A stretch of DNA of 56,267 bases from Betaproteobacteria bacterium. Lineage in GTDB: Bacteria; Pseudomonadota; Gammaproteobacteria; Burkholderiales; Burkholderiaceae. Every line of letters begins with the position of its first letter. Positions within the stretch are counted from its first letter, which is position 1. The notes beneath the pieces were generated by a model, which made no database searches, had not been told where the DNA came from, and was given only the letters and a program-made list of their open reading frames with translations. The DNA lies in contig CANGHN010000011.1 of assembly GCA_947453825.1 (NCBI GenBank), positions 1-56,267 of the forward strand, in the 5' to 3' direction. Made by a program: the position numbers and the translations under genes. Of this stretch, positions 23,134 to 31,873 are shown piece by piece.

Positions 23134-24633
23134 TTATGCCGTTGCGCCCTTTTTCTTGCCAATTACCTTGCCAATCAATGGCCAGAACAATAGGAGCAAA
23201 GCAACAGAAGTAATACCAGCGACCAAGTAGTTTGAGAAAAATACATCCAGACTACCTTGAGAGATCAGCATGGATTGGCGGAAGGAGTCCTCAGCACGGT
23301 CACCCAAGACCAAAGCCAAGACCATAGGCGCCATTGGATAGTCGAGCTTCTTAAAGACATAGCCCAGCACACCAAAGCCCAACATCAACCAAACGTCAAA
23401 CGTAGCGTTATGGACGGTATATGCACCCACTGCACAAATCACAATAATAACTGGCGCGATGATTGAGAATGGGATTCTCAAGATGGATGCAAACAAGGGC
23501 ACGCAAGTTAATACAACAAACAAGCCAGCCAAGTTACCCAAATACATACTAGCAATCAAGCCCCAAACAAAATCTGGCTTCTCAACGAAGAGTAATGGAC
23601 CAGGCTGCAGACCCCAGATCAACAGACCACCAAGCAATACTGCCGCTGTTGGTGAGCCTGGGATGCCTAGAGATAACATTGGTAGGAGTGCTGAAGTACC
23701 AGCAGCATGGGCTGCGGTTTCTGGGGCAACAATACCCTCCATCTCGCCCTTACCAAACTTATCACCGTTTTTAGATACCCGTTTAGCAACGCCGTAAGCC
23801 ATAAATGAAGCAGGTGTCGCGCCACCTGGTGTGATCCCCATCCAGCAACCAATTAAGCAGCTACGTAATGAAGTAGCCCAGTACTTAGGCAGCTTGGCCC
23901 AAGTCTCCAGAACGACTTGACGACGAATCTTTGCAGCAGCACCATGGAATGCAAGGCCTTCTTCCATTGAGAGCAAGATCTCGCCAATACCAAACAAGCC
24001 AATCACCGCAATCAAGAAGTCAAAACCACGCATGAGTTCTGGATGACCGAATGTCAAACGTAATTGACCAGTAACCGTATCCATACCAACAGTAGCCAAA
24101 GCAAAACCCAGCATCATAGCGGAAATAGTTTTAAAAGGTGACCCTTTGTTCATGCCAACGAAGCTACAGAAGGTTAGTAAGTAGACGGAGAAGAATTCAG
24201 GCGGACCAAACTGAAGCGCAAACTTAGCAACCAATGGCGCCAAGAAGGTAATCATCACAATTGCGAAGAATGCACCAACGAAGGAAGATGTAAACGCTGC
24301 AGTGAGCGCCTCACCTGCTTTACCGTTACGAGCCATTGGATAACCGTCAAAGGTAGTTGCAACCGACCAGGGCTCGCCAGGAATATTAAAGAGAACCGAT
24401 GTAATCGCTCCGCCAAATAATGCGCCCCAATAAATACAAGAGAGCATGATGATTGCAGATGTTGGCGGCATTGTGAATGTCAATGGCAATAGAATCGCAA
24501 TTCCGTTTGCACCACCAAGGCCTGGCAAGACGCCAATGATCACACCAAGCGTTACACCTATCAACATGAGCAGCAGGTTAAATGGGGTCATCGCAACAGC
24601 AAAGCCGTTGAATAGAGCGCTAATTTCTTCCAA
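23134..24633 (-). CDS. tctA: tripartite tricarboxylate transporter, large permease TctA
   Basis: A 499-residue inner-membrane protein with about 12 helices and the TctA signatures GVLPGLGGANGIAILLPLTF near the N-terminus and GITPGGATPASFMAYGVAK in the middle. TctA forms the transport channel, driven by the ion gradient, for citrate-like or other carboxylates brought by the periplasmic TctC protein. It starts 39 bases after tctB and ends the tctC-tctB-tctA operon at a strong terminator. Confidence 0.95.
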   Translation of the reverse strand: MEEISALFNGFAVAMTPFNLLLMLIGVTLGVIIGVLPGLGGANGIAILLPLTFTMPPTSAIIMLSCIYWGALFGGAITSVLFNIPGEPWSVATTFDGYPMARNGKAGEALTAAFTSSFVGAFFAIVMITFLAPLVAKFALQFGPPEFFSVYLLTFCSFVGMNKGSPFKTISAMMLGFALATVGMDTVTGQLRLTFGHPELMRGFDFLIAVIGLFGIGEILLSMEEGLAFHGAAAKIRRQVVLETWAKLPKYWATSLRSCLIGCWMGITPGGATPASFMAYGVAKRVSKNGDKFGKGEMEGIVAPETAAHAAGTSALLPMLSLGIPGSPTAAVLLGGLLIWGLQPGPLLFVEKPDFVWGLIASMYLGNLAGLFVVLTCVPLFASILRIPFSIIAPVIIVICAVGAYTVHNATFDVWLMLGFGVLGYVFKKLDYPMAPMVLALVLGDRAEDSFRQSMLISQGSLDVFFSNYLVAGITSVALLLLFWPLIGKVIGKKKGATA

Positions 24634-24672
24634 CTTGAACTCCTTTTTCTCTAATCTTTTTTATTTATATTT

Positions 24673-25212
24673 TTAGTTCACGCCAACAAACTCGAGCGGG
24701 TTGAACCATGAGCCGTGTGGCAATGGAACCTGGAACCAGAACTCGAACATGAGGTAGAGGGCTACGCTCACCCCAACCGATACTGCAATTGCTTTCCAAA
24801 TTGGATATTTACCGAGCCAAACCATAAAGATCGCGATGTAAAAGACTGAGGAAACATAAATCCCAATTAATTGCACACCCAGAACAAATACAACCGCTGG
24901 CAACAAAACAGCCATTACCTGCTTGAAGGACTCTTTATCAACAAATGATTCTGTTTTCTTTTTCTTATCAACAATCGCTGCTTGGTACAAAGTCACAGTA
25001 CTTGAGAGCATGATGATCAGACTAATATAGAAAGGGAAATATCCCGCCTCAGGCCCATCACTACCCCAACTGGCACCCAACTTTAGACTACCCACCATGA
25101 CGATCAGACCTACAACCAGGAATAAGAGCGCAGTAATGATGTCCATCATTCTGACGCTAATCACAGATTCTTGATTTGAATTATTGGCTTGTTCAGACAT
25201 TTGTTTTTTCAC
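24673..25212 (-). CDS. tctB: tripartite tricarboxylate transporter, small permease TctB
   Basis: A 179-residue membrane protein with four hydrophobic segments (around residues 27-47, 62-80, 105-130 and 140-160), the typical TctB layout, including GPEAGYFPFYISL and the C-terminal LPHGSWF motif. It supports TctA in the membrane complex. It lies between tctC and tctA on the same strand, after an intercistronic hairpin. Confidence 0.92.
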   Translation of the reverse strand: MKKQMSEQANNSNQESVISVRMMDIITALLFLVVGLIVMVGSLKLGASWGSDGPEAGYFPFYISLIIMLSSTVTLYQAAIVDKKKKTESFVDKESFKQVMAVLLPAVVFVLGVQLIGIYVSSVFYIAIFMVWLGKYPIWKAIAVSVGVSVALYLMFEFWFQVPLPHGSWFNPLEFVGVN

Positions 25213-25240
25213 TAATAAAAGTTAATTAATGCACTTACTT

Positions 25241-25271
25241 AAAAAATAGGACCCCCTAATGGAGGTCCTAT
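25241..25271 (-). terminator. hairpin and U-run between tctC and tctB
   Basis: An eight-base-pair stem (ATAGGACC with GGTCCTAT) with a ten-base loop, followed on the minus strand by TTTTTT. It lies 16 bases past the tctC stop. It looks like a partial terminator that would leave more tctC than tctBA mRNA, as expected for an abundant binding protein. Confidence 0.75.
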
Positions 25272-25286
25272 CTGATTTCCGGCTGT

Positions 25287-26291
25287 TTACTTGGCCAAGA
25301 ATCCTGCTTCAGTCATCAACTGCTTGTGAAGAGCTTCATTCAATGTGAGCCAGTTTCTAAATTCTTTGCCAGACATAAAGGTTTGGTTGAATGCGCCATC
25401 AGCCATGAACTTCTTCCACTCTGGCGTAGCGCGTACTTTTTTGAAGAGCTCAACATAAAAGTCAACTTGTTCCTGAGTTACGCCTGGAGCCATAAAGATG
25501 CCTCGTAACATCACATAGTCCGTAGCCACTCCTGCCTCTTTACAGGTCGGAACGTCATACCAAGACTGAGTATCAGTAATCTTTTCTTTGTAAGGCATGC
25601 GTGTGTCATCAAATACACATAGAGCACGTAACTTACCAGCACGCCATTGCGCAACTGCTTCAATTGGATTGTTCACAGAGGAATCAACGTGATTACCAAC
25701 GAGCTGAACAGCAACGTCGCCACCCCCTTTAAATGGGATGTAAGTAAATTTAGCGCCAGTTGCTTTTTCAATCGCTACGGTAATGATCTGATCTTCAGAC
25801 TTAGAGCCTGTACCGCCCATTTTGAATTTACCTGGGCCAGCGGCCTTAGCTGCCTCAATATATTCTTTGGCTGTCTTGTATGGCTTTTCAGCGTTGTCCC
25901 ACAATACAAATTGATCAAGAGCCAACATCGCAACTGGAGTGATGTCTTGCCAGTTAAATGGAACGCCTGTTGCTAATGGGGTTGTAAACAAATTAGAAAG
26001 TGTGATCACAATCTTATTTGGATCACCTTTAGCTTCTTTCATTGCTAAGAAACCTTCAGCACCTGCGCCAGCACCTTTGTTCACAGGAATGATAGCTTGC
26101 TTCATTAAATTATTTTTGGTGATGATTCCTTGAATCATGCGCGCCATTTGGTCAGCACCGCCGCCAGGACCGGCAGGAATAATGAATTCAACAGGCTTAG
26201 TTGGTTCCCATGCAGCATATGCAGGTGAAACGCCAGCGACACCGAGGGCTAAAGCGGTAGAAATCAACGCCCCTTTTAACTTCATCTTCAT
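25287..26291 (-). CDS. tctC: tripartite tricarboxylate transporter, substrate-binding protein TctC
   Basis: A 334-residue periplasmic binding protein of the Bug/TctC family. The signal peptide runs to about residue 26 (SPAYAAW). The mature start WEPTKPVEFIIPAGPGGGADQMAR is the family hallmark, in which a Pro-Gly-Gly loop holds the ligand carboxylate. A second binding loop is seen at FKGGGDVAVQLVGNHVD. The ligand is probably a small carboxylate, but the sequence does not say which. It is the first gene of the tct operon; a palindrome lies in its promoter region. Confidence 0.94.
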   Translation of the reverse strand: MKMKLKGALISTALALGVAGVSPAYAAWEPTKPVEFIIPAGPGGGADQMARMIQGIITKNNLMKQAIIPVNKGAGAGAEGFLAMKEAKGDPNKIVITLSNLFTTPLATGVPFNWQDITPVAMLALDQFVLWDNAEKPYKTAKEYIEAAKAAGPGKFKMGGTGSKSEDQIITVAIEKATGAKFTYIPFKGGGDVAVQLVGNHVDSSVNNPIEAVAQWRAGKLRALCVFDDTRMPYKEKITDTQSWYDVPTCKEAGVATDYVMLRGIFMAPGVTQEQVDFYVELFKKVRATPEWKKFMADGAFNQTFMSGKEFRNWLTLNEALHKQLMTEAGFLAK

Positions 26292-26416
26292 ATGTACACC
26301 TCTTCCAAAAAAATAATGAACTCAATTTGACTCATCACTGGATGCTCAGATAAAGGGCAGCGGCCACCATTCTTTACCAAAAAAATAACTGACACAAACT
26401 TATAGTAAGGCCGATC

Positions 26417-26432
26417 CTTGATTGGAATCAAG
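26417..26432. promoter_or_regulatory. palindrome in the tctC promoter region
   Basis: CTTGATT-GG-AATCAAG is a perfect seven-base inverted repeat 126 bases before the tctC start. On the minus strand its TTGATT could serve as a -35 with TACTAT (26401-26406 region) as the -10, so a regulator bound here would act on the tct promoter. No regulator gene is adjacent. The rest of the 26292-26573 gap shows no gene. Confidence 0.4.
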
Positions 26433-26573
26433 TATTCAATGTACGTTAATTTTGGTTTTTTATTAAATTTCATGCGCACCTAAAGCCCACAACCAGTAGG
26501 GGATTAAGTTTTTTAGGTTTAAGGTGCTTTTATGAAACCGCTTATCGGGGTTTACCCTTAAATTAAAACTAAT

Positions 26574-26649
26574 TGGTGCCGCTTGCCGGAATCGAACTGG
26601 CGACCTTTTCATTACGAATGAACTGCTCTACCAACTGAGCTAAAGCGGC
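26574..26649 (-). tRNA. tRNA-Thr(CGU)
   Basis: A 76-base cloverleaf with encoded CCA. The acceptor is GCCGCTT with AAGCGGC, the D-arm GCTCAGTTGGTAGAGC, the anticodon loop TTCGTAA (anticodon CGU, threonine ACG) and the T-arm CCAGTTCGATTCCGG. It starts 15 bases after the stop of the DUF1854 gene on the same strand, so it may be partly transcribed with that operon. Confidence 0.95.
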
Positions 26650-26664
26650 AAATCTCGTTTTATT

Positions 26665-27132
26665 CTAGCGGAAGCGGTCTAGGAGCTTTTTACTCAGCTT
26701 GTCCAGCTGAGTAGCATCTTTAATCAGGAACTGCAGTCCGTTTGAATCAGCAATGAGCAATGTATTGCCTGCAATTCTGCGAATATCTTCCTCACCCTTC
26801 AAGCGAATGCGGGTAGGACCACGATCCGTTTCAATATCCCAAATACTTGGGGTTGCAAAGGTCGAGACCTGTGTAATTTTTTCAATCACTGGCATAAATT
26901 CACGAGTAGCTAACTCTTCTTCAATGAGCGCCAACTCCGCTTCAGAAATCAGAGCCACATCGGGATGCCAATAGAGCTCTTTGCCAGATTGATCCATGAT
27001 GCCAATGCCAGCAGCAGGCGCAGTAATCGGAAATGCTCTTACTGGATGTACGCCTGTGTGAGATACGCCTTTTGCGTCAATGAAAACTAATTGTCCGAGT
27101 GCATTGCGCTCTAGTTGATGAGTCTGTTTCAT
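26665..27132 (-). CDS. DUF1854 protein of the cyanophycin locus
   Basis: A 155-residue cytoplasmic protein matching the DUF1854 type found beside cyanophycin genes. Visible parts are LERNALGQLVFIDAKG, the HVGVHPVRAFPITAPA-like stretch with a short GIGIMDQSGKELYW strand, and a C-terminal half with WDIETDRGPTRIRLKGEEDIRRI. No catalytic motif is recognisable. It overlaps the ABC transporter gene by four bases (ATGA), so the two are translated together and probably work together. The biochemical role is unknown; it could be a regulatory or coupling subunit of the transporter. Confidence 0.85.
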   Translation of the reverse strand: MKQTHQLERNALGQLVFIDAKGVSHTGVHPVRAFPITAPAAGIGIMDQSGKELYWHPDVALISEAELALIEEELATREFMPVIEKITQVSTFATPSIWDIETDRGPTRIRLKGEEDIRRIAGNTLLIADSNGLQFLIKDATQLDKLSKKLLDRFR

Positions 27133-29474
27133 GCCCCTCCTCCAACTTCTTTCGCAATGACTGCTAATTTTTCTTCCTGCTTTTCTTCTTGCAGCTCTTC
27201 AATGCTCTCGCCAATTGCGCCACCTTCAACCAACTCAGCGGCATGACGTAATTGCGCTTGATACAAGGTGTAGTAAGCCCCTTGAGCCTCCATCAACTGC
27301 TCATGTGAACCAATCTCCACAATCTCACCTTTATCTAACACCACCAGGCGATCTGCTTTTCTGAGAGTGGACAGGCGATGTGCAATCGCAATCGTTGTAC
27401 GGCCTTTCACCAGGTTATCTAAGGCGCGTTGGATTTCTTTTTCGGTAGTGGTATCGACTGATGAAGTAGCTTCATCTAAAATTAAAATGCTTGGATTAAT
27501 TAACAGTGCACGCGCAATCGAAATACGTTGACGCTCACCACCTGATAAAGATTGGCCACGCTCACCCACAAGCGAGTCATAGCCAAGCGGTAGTCTCAGA
27601 ATAAATTCATGGGCATGCGCGGCACGTGCAGCTTCAATAATTTCTTCGCGTGTCGCATCTGGTTTACCATAAGCAATATTTTCTGCAATCGTGCCAAAGA
27701 ATAAGAACGGTTCTTGCAGTACTAGACCAATGCACTTGCGATAATCTGCTATCGCAATACTTCGGATGTCACGACCATCTAAGGCAATTGCACCTGAGCT
27801 CACATCATAGAAACGGCAGATCAAGTTCACTAAGGTACTCTTACCAGAGCCGCTATGACCGACTAAACCAATCATTTCTCCTGGGGCAATATCTAAATCA
27901 ATCCCCTTTGAGACAGCCCGGTTGCCATAGCGAAAGCCAACGCCACGCATCGAGATCCGGCCCTTTACCTGCCCTAAAGGGGCTGGGTTAATTGGCTCGG
28001 GAACACTAGAGACATGATCCAAGATATCAAAGATTCGCTTAGCGCCCGCAGCTGCTTTTTGGGTATGAGAAACAATTCGACTCATCGAATCTAGGCGAAT
28101 ATAAAAGCGACCAATGTAAGCAAGGAAGGCAATCAAGACGCCAACGGTCACCTTTTGATGCGCAACTTGCCAAATACCAAATCCCCAAACTACCAACAAG
28201 CCGGTTTCCGTCAGCAAGGTGACGGTTGGAGAAAATAATCCCCACACACGATTCACGCGATCATTAATTTGTAAATTGTGTTTATTGGAATCAACAAAGC
28301 GTTTGAGCTCGCGATCTTCTTGTGCGAAAGCCTTCACCACACGAATACCCGGAATGGTATCGGCGAGAATATTAGTCACCTCAGACCAAATTCGATCAAT
28401 CTTCTCAAACCCAAAACGCAAACGATCGCGTACTACATGAATCATCCAAACGATGAAGGGTAATGGCGCTAAAGTAACTAGGGCTAATAAGGGATCAATC
28501 GACACCAGAATGGCAGCGGTCATCGTAATCATTAATACATCGGTAGCAAAGTCCAGGGCGTATAGGGACAAGAAGACACAGATGCGATCGGTCTCAGCGC
28601 CAATGCGGGCAATCAAGTCACCTGTTCTCTTGCCACCAAAATACTCCAAAGAGAGTTTTAGTAAATGCTCAAACGTGGTGTTGCGTAAATCGGCACCGAT
28701 ACGTTCACTTACTAAAGCCAATAAGTAGGTCTTCCACCAACCCAAGCCCCACGCAACAATAGCGGCGCCAAACAAGGCCAGCAAGTACATGCTTGCTAAA
28801 TGAAAATCAATTGGATTACCTTTCTCATAAGGAATCAACACATGATCCATCAGCGGCATCGTGAGATAAGGAGGAATGAGAGTAGCACCAGTCGATAACA
28901 AGGTCAGCACAAAACCGAGTGCAAGTTGTTTCTTATAAGGTTTAGCAAAACGCCAGAGTTTGAATAAGGTCCATGTTGATGGTGGGGCATCATCCTCGGG
29001 ATCACAATTAGGACACAAATCAGAATTCGCAGGCTTGGGACTTAAGCAAACTTGACAAACTTGTTTGTCGTATTCACTAACCTCACTCTGACTTTGTTCC
29101 TCACCTCGAGTTAATTGCTTAAAGCTGGACTGCAAACGCAAAACTTGTGGGTTCACCGCTAAGGTGAAATTCCAAGAGCACATTAATTGAGTGGGGGTTT
29201 CGAGCCTTAAATGCCCCACACCTGCATGATCACCGTGGACCAAACGCTCACCCTGCGCAAGGGACCAAGACTCTATTTGCTTGCCATCAGTCCAAAACAG
29301 ACCCCCTTCAGTCAGCAGAAGAAGACTTTTTTCGAAACGTAAATTGGCATCTAAATCCAACTCAACCCATGCCAGCAAAGCTTCAAGGCTAGGGACAGGG
29401 GAATTTTTACCCCCCAAAATAGCTTGCCAATCACTTGGCAAAGCAGGGGCAAAAGGTAGAATTTCTGGCTTCAT
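27129..29474 (-). CDS. ABC exporter-type transporter of the cyanophycin locus
   Basis: A 781-residue half-transporter with an unusual N-terminus. Residues 1-135 form a soluble domain of unknown type. A zinc-ribbon follows (Cys140, Cys143, Cys154, Cys157; CxxC-x10-CxxC). The six-helix ABC-exporter membrane domain spans about 175-470. The nucleotide-binding domain has Walker A (GHSGSGKST), the signature LSGGERQR and Walker B ILILDEATSS. It probably works as a homodimer in the inner membrane. It is divergent from cphA'-cphA and overlaps the DUF1854 gene. Families of this pair are named as cyanophycin-associated, but what they transport is not known. Confidence 0.88.
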   Translation of the reverse strand: MKPEILPFAPALPSDWQAILGGKNSPVPSLEALLAWVELDLDANLRFEKSLLLLTEGGLFWTDGKQIESWSLAQGERLVHGDHAGVGHLRLETPTQLMCSWNFTLAVNPQVLRLQSSFKQLTRGEEQSQSEVSEYDKQVCQVCLSPKPANSDLCPNCDPEDDAPPSTWTLFKLWRFAKPYKKQLALGFVLTLLSTGATLIPPYLTMPLMDHVLIPYEKGNPIDFHLASMYLLALFGAAIVAWGLGWWKTYLLALVSERIGADLRNTTFEHLLKLSLEYFGGKRTGDLIARIGAETDRICVFLSLYALDFATDVLMITMTAAILVSIDPLLALVTLAPLPFIVWMIHVVRDRLRFGFEKIDRIWSEVTNILADTIPGIRVVKAFAQEDRELKRFVDSNKHNLQINDRVNRVWGLFSPTVTLLTETGLLVVWGFGIWQVAHQKVTVGVLIAFLAYIGRFYIRLDSMSRIVSHTQKAAAGAKRIFDILDHVSSVPEPINPAPLGQVKGRISMRGVGFRYGNRAVSKGIDLDIAPGEMIGLVGHSGSGKSTLVNLICRFYDVSSGAIALDGRDIRSIAIADYRKCIGLVLQEPFLFFGTIAENIAYGKPDATREEIIEAARAAHAHEFILRLPLGYDSLVGERGQSLSGGERQRISIARALLINPSILILDEATSSVDTTTEKEIQRALDNLVKGRTTIAIAHRLSTLRKADRLVVLDKGEIVEIGSHEQLMEAQGAYYTLYQAQLRHAAELVEGGAIGESIEELQEEKQEEKLAVIAKEVGGGA

Positions 29475-29531
29475 TGACCCTAAAAGTATAGTGGAGCTAG
29501 ATTTTTTAGATTTATAGCTCCTGTCAACTTT

Positions 29532-29575
29532 AAAGGCCTCAAAACCGTTAAATTATCCAAAGAGGCCTTTTTATG
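29532..29575 (+). promoter_or_regulatory. terminator-like hairpin in the cphA' upstream region
   Basis: AAAGGCCTC (29532-29540) and GAGGCCTTT (29562-29570) form a nine-base-pair stem with a 21-base loop, followed by TTTTTA on the plus strand. It lies in a divergent promoter region with no gene ending into it from the left, so it could be an attenuator for cphA' or stop stray transcription. A TTGCCA and an AT-rich -10 after it (29583-29612) could be a separate promoter. A CTGGCGCCAG palindrome is at 29652-29661. Confidence 0.45.
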
Positions 29576-29680
29576 TATTTTTGCCAATTTTGTGAGTTTT
29601 TGAATAATTACTAGAAAACAGAGAGACTGCCTGACGCGTCATCGCCAAACTCTGGCGCCAGCCCTAGCAATACCGCACAC

Positions 29681-31873
29681 ATGCCCCAATTACTAGACAA
29701 ATCTATTGAGATTTTGAGCGTTAAGCATCTGCGTGGGCCCAATATGTGGACTTACCATCCCGTTATTGAAGTTTGGGTCGATATTGGCGATTTGGAGGAC
29801 TACCCCTCCAATCTCATCCCTGGTTTTTATGAGCGCTTAGTCAAAGCCCTTCCCAGCTTAGTTGAACATCGCTGTAGTTATGGAGAGACTGGTGGATTCT
29901 TAAAACGGGTTGAAGAAGGCACATGGCCAGCACACATTCTTGAGCACCTCACACTTGAGCTGCAAAACTTAGCTGGTATTCCGGGTGGATTTGGTAAAGC
30001 AAGAGACGGTGATCGTCGCGGCGTCTACAAAGTCATGGTGAGCGCAATCAATGAAGAGGTTACTCTGACTGCCCTCAAATTTGCGCGCGATCTTTACTTA
30101 GCTTTAGCGCAAGATAATCAAGACAGTGTTGCGCTAGTAAACGACATCATCGAAAAATTGCGTGACATTGGTGACGATCTTTTGCTGGGACCAAGCACTG
30201 CGTGCATCGTTAACGCTGCTGAAGAGCGTGGCATTCCCTCCATTCGTCTTTCAGAAGGCAATTTAGTGCAATTAGGTTACGGCGCTAAACAACGTCGCAT
30301 CTGGACTGCAGAGACCGATCAAACTAGTGCAATCGCCGAAACTATTTCTAGGGATAAAGATCTCACCAAGAACCTACTAGCTCGTGCTGGCGTGCCAACT
30401 CCTGAAGGTAGAACAGTAACTAGCCCAGAGGATGCCTGGGAAGCAGCAGAAGATATTGGCTTACCAGTTGTAGTCAAGCCAATTGACGGCAATCATGGTC
30501 GTGGCGTCTTTATCAATCTATACACTCAACAAGAAATTGAAGCTGCTTATGCAGTTGCTATTGATGAAGGCAGTGAAGTATTGGTTGAACGTCATATTGT
30601 GGGTGATGAGCATCGCTTACTCGTGGTCGGCAATAAAGTGGTTGCTGCTGCTAAAGGAGAAACTGTTTGGGTTACTGGCGATGGTAAACATACTGTTCGT
30701 GAACTCATTGAGATTCAGATCAACTCCGATCCACGCCGCGGCACTGCAGAAGAGCATCCCCTTAATCCTGTGCGCATTGATTCCGCAGTTGAATTAGAGC
30801 TAGCACGGCAACAACTCACTGGCGATAGCATCCCAACAGCAGATCAAAAAGTACTCATACAAAGCAATGGCAACGTTGCCTTTGATGTCACAGACCTCAT
30901 TCATCCCGATGTCGCTAGCCAAGTCGCCTTAGCTGCCCGCGTAGTTGGTCTTGAAATTGCTGGGGTTGACCTAGTTGCACAAGATATTAGCCGCCCTCTT
31001 GCAGAACAAAATGCTGCGATCGTTGAAGTCAATGCTGGTCCTGGCCTCTTAATGCACTTAAAACCTGCTAGTGGAAAACCTCAACCTGTTGGCAAAGAGA
31101 TTGCCAACCACCTTTTTCCACCAGGAACAGATTTCCGTATCCCGGTTGTCGGCATCTGTGGTGAACGTGGCAAAACGCCTGTTGCCGAAATGATTGCGCA
31201 CTTCTTACGCTTAACCAATGTCTATGTTGGGCTGTCTTGCAGCAAGGGCTTGTACTTTGGTAACCGTGCCATCCCCAACACCAATGCCTCTAATTGGGAA
31301 AACGCCCGTCGCACTCTTTTAAATCGTGCTGTAGAGGCTGTGGTGATTGAAAATAATCACCTCTCCATGTTGATCGAAGGTTTAGCTTACGATCGCTGCC
31401 AGGTGGGCGTCGTTTTGAACGTAGACCCAAAGGCAAATTTTCCGCAGTACGCTATTTATGATGAAGGGCAAGTCTTCAGCGTAGTCCGCACCCAAATTGA
31501 TGTCGTATTACCAAGTGGTGTTGGCGTTCTCAATGCAGATGATCCAATGTGCATCCAGATGGCTGAGCTATGTGATGGCGAAGTGATCTTCTTTAGTGAA
31601 GATCTCAATTCCGAACTGATCAAAACCCATCTGCAAAATGGTGGACGCGCTGTCATTATTGGCAAACAGCAGATCACACTAAAGTCTGGCAAGCTTGATC
31701 AGAAAGCCGTGCCCGTGCCACGCCACTCCGCTTCTGATAGTGCCTTTCCATGGAAGGCAATGAACCTTGGCGCTGCTATTGCAGCAGCTTGGGCATTAGA
31801 TATTCCATTTAATGTGATTGAAGCTGGCGTAGAAACATTTGTGCCAGACGCTACTACTACAACGGGGGCTTAA
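29681..31873 (+). CDS. cyanophycin synthetase homologue CphA' with degenerate Mur-ligase half
   Basis: A 730-residue CphA relative. The N-terminal domain (SVKHLRGPNMW, then the EHLTLELQ region) and the ATP-grasp domain (about 200-450, VVKPIDGNHGRGV and EVNAGPGLLMHLKP) are intact. The Mur-ligase part is altered: the P-loop reads CGERGKTPVAE (~residue 492), where the true synthetase has TGTNGKTTT. The ETARGGMLREGL segment has become ENNHLSMLIEGL, the DHLG motif is missing, and the C-terminal Mur domain is absent. The ATP-grasp step (adding Asp) seems possible, while the Arg-adding step looks lost. It resembles the accessory CphA' of betaproteobacteria and, in layout, cyanobacterial CphA2. The stop abuts the TTG of cphA. 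Confidence 0.9.
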   Translation: MPQLLDKSIEILSVKHLRGPNMWTYHPVIEVWVDIGDLEDYPSNLIPGFYERLVKALPSLVEHRCSYGETGGFLKRVEEGTWPAHILEHLTLELQNLAGIPGGFGKARDGDRRGVYKVMVSAINEEVTLTALKFARDLYLALAQDNQDSVALVNDIIEKLRDIGDDLLLGPSTACIVNAAEERGIPSIRLSEGNLVQLGYGAKQRRIWTAETDQTSAIAETISRDKDLTKNLLARAGVPTPEGRTVTSPEDAWEAAEDIGLPVVVKPIDGNHGRGVFINLYTQQEIEAAYAVAIDEGSEVLVERHIVGDEHRLLVVGNKVVAAAKGETVWVTGDGKHTVRELIEIQINSDPRRGTAEEHPLNPVRIDSAVELELARQQLTGDSIPTADQKVLIQSNGNVAFDVTDLIHPDVASQVALAARVVGLEIAGVDLVAQDISRPLAEQNAAIVEVNAGPGLLMHLKPASGKPQPVGKEIANHLFPPGTDFRIPVVGICGERGKTPVAEMIAHFLRLTNVYVGLSCSKGLYFGNRAIPNTNASNWENARRTLLNRAVEAVVIENNHLSMLIEGLAYDRCQVGVVLNVDPKANFPQYAIYDEGQVFSVVRTQIDVVLPSGVGVLNADDPMCIQMAELCDGEVIFFSEDLNSELIKTHLQNGGRAVIIGKQQITLKSGKLDQKAVPVPRHSASDSAFPWKAMNLGAAIAAAWALDIPFNVIEAGVETFVPDATTTTGA

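Noticed and set aside
22956..23162. 68-codon frame overlapping the tctA terminator
   Set aside because: It runs through the tctA terminator hairpin and into tctA, lacks a good ribosome-binding site and has no protein-like composition.
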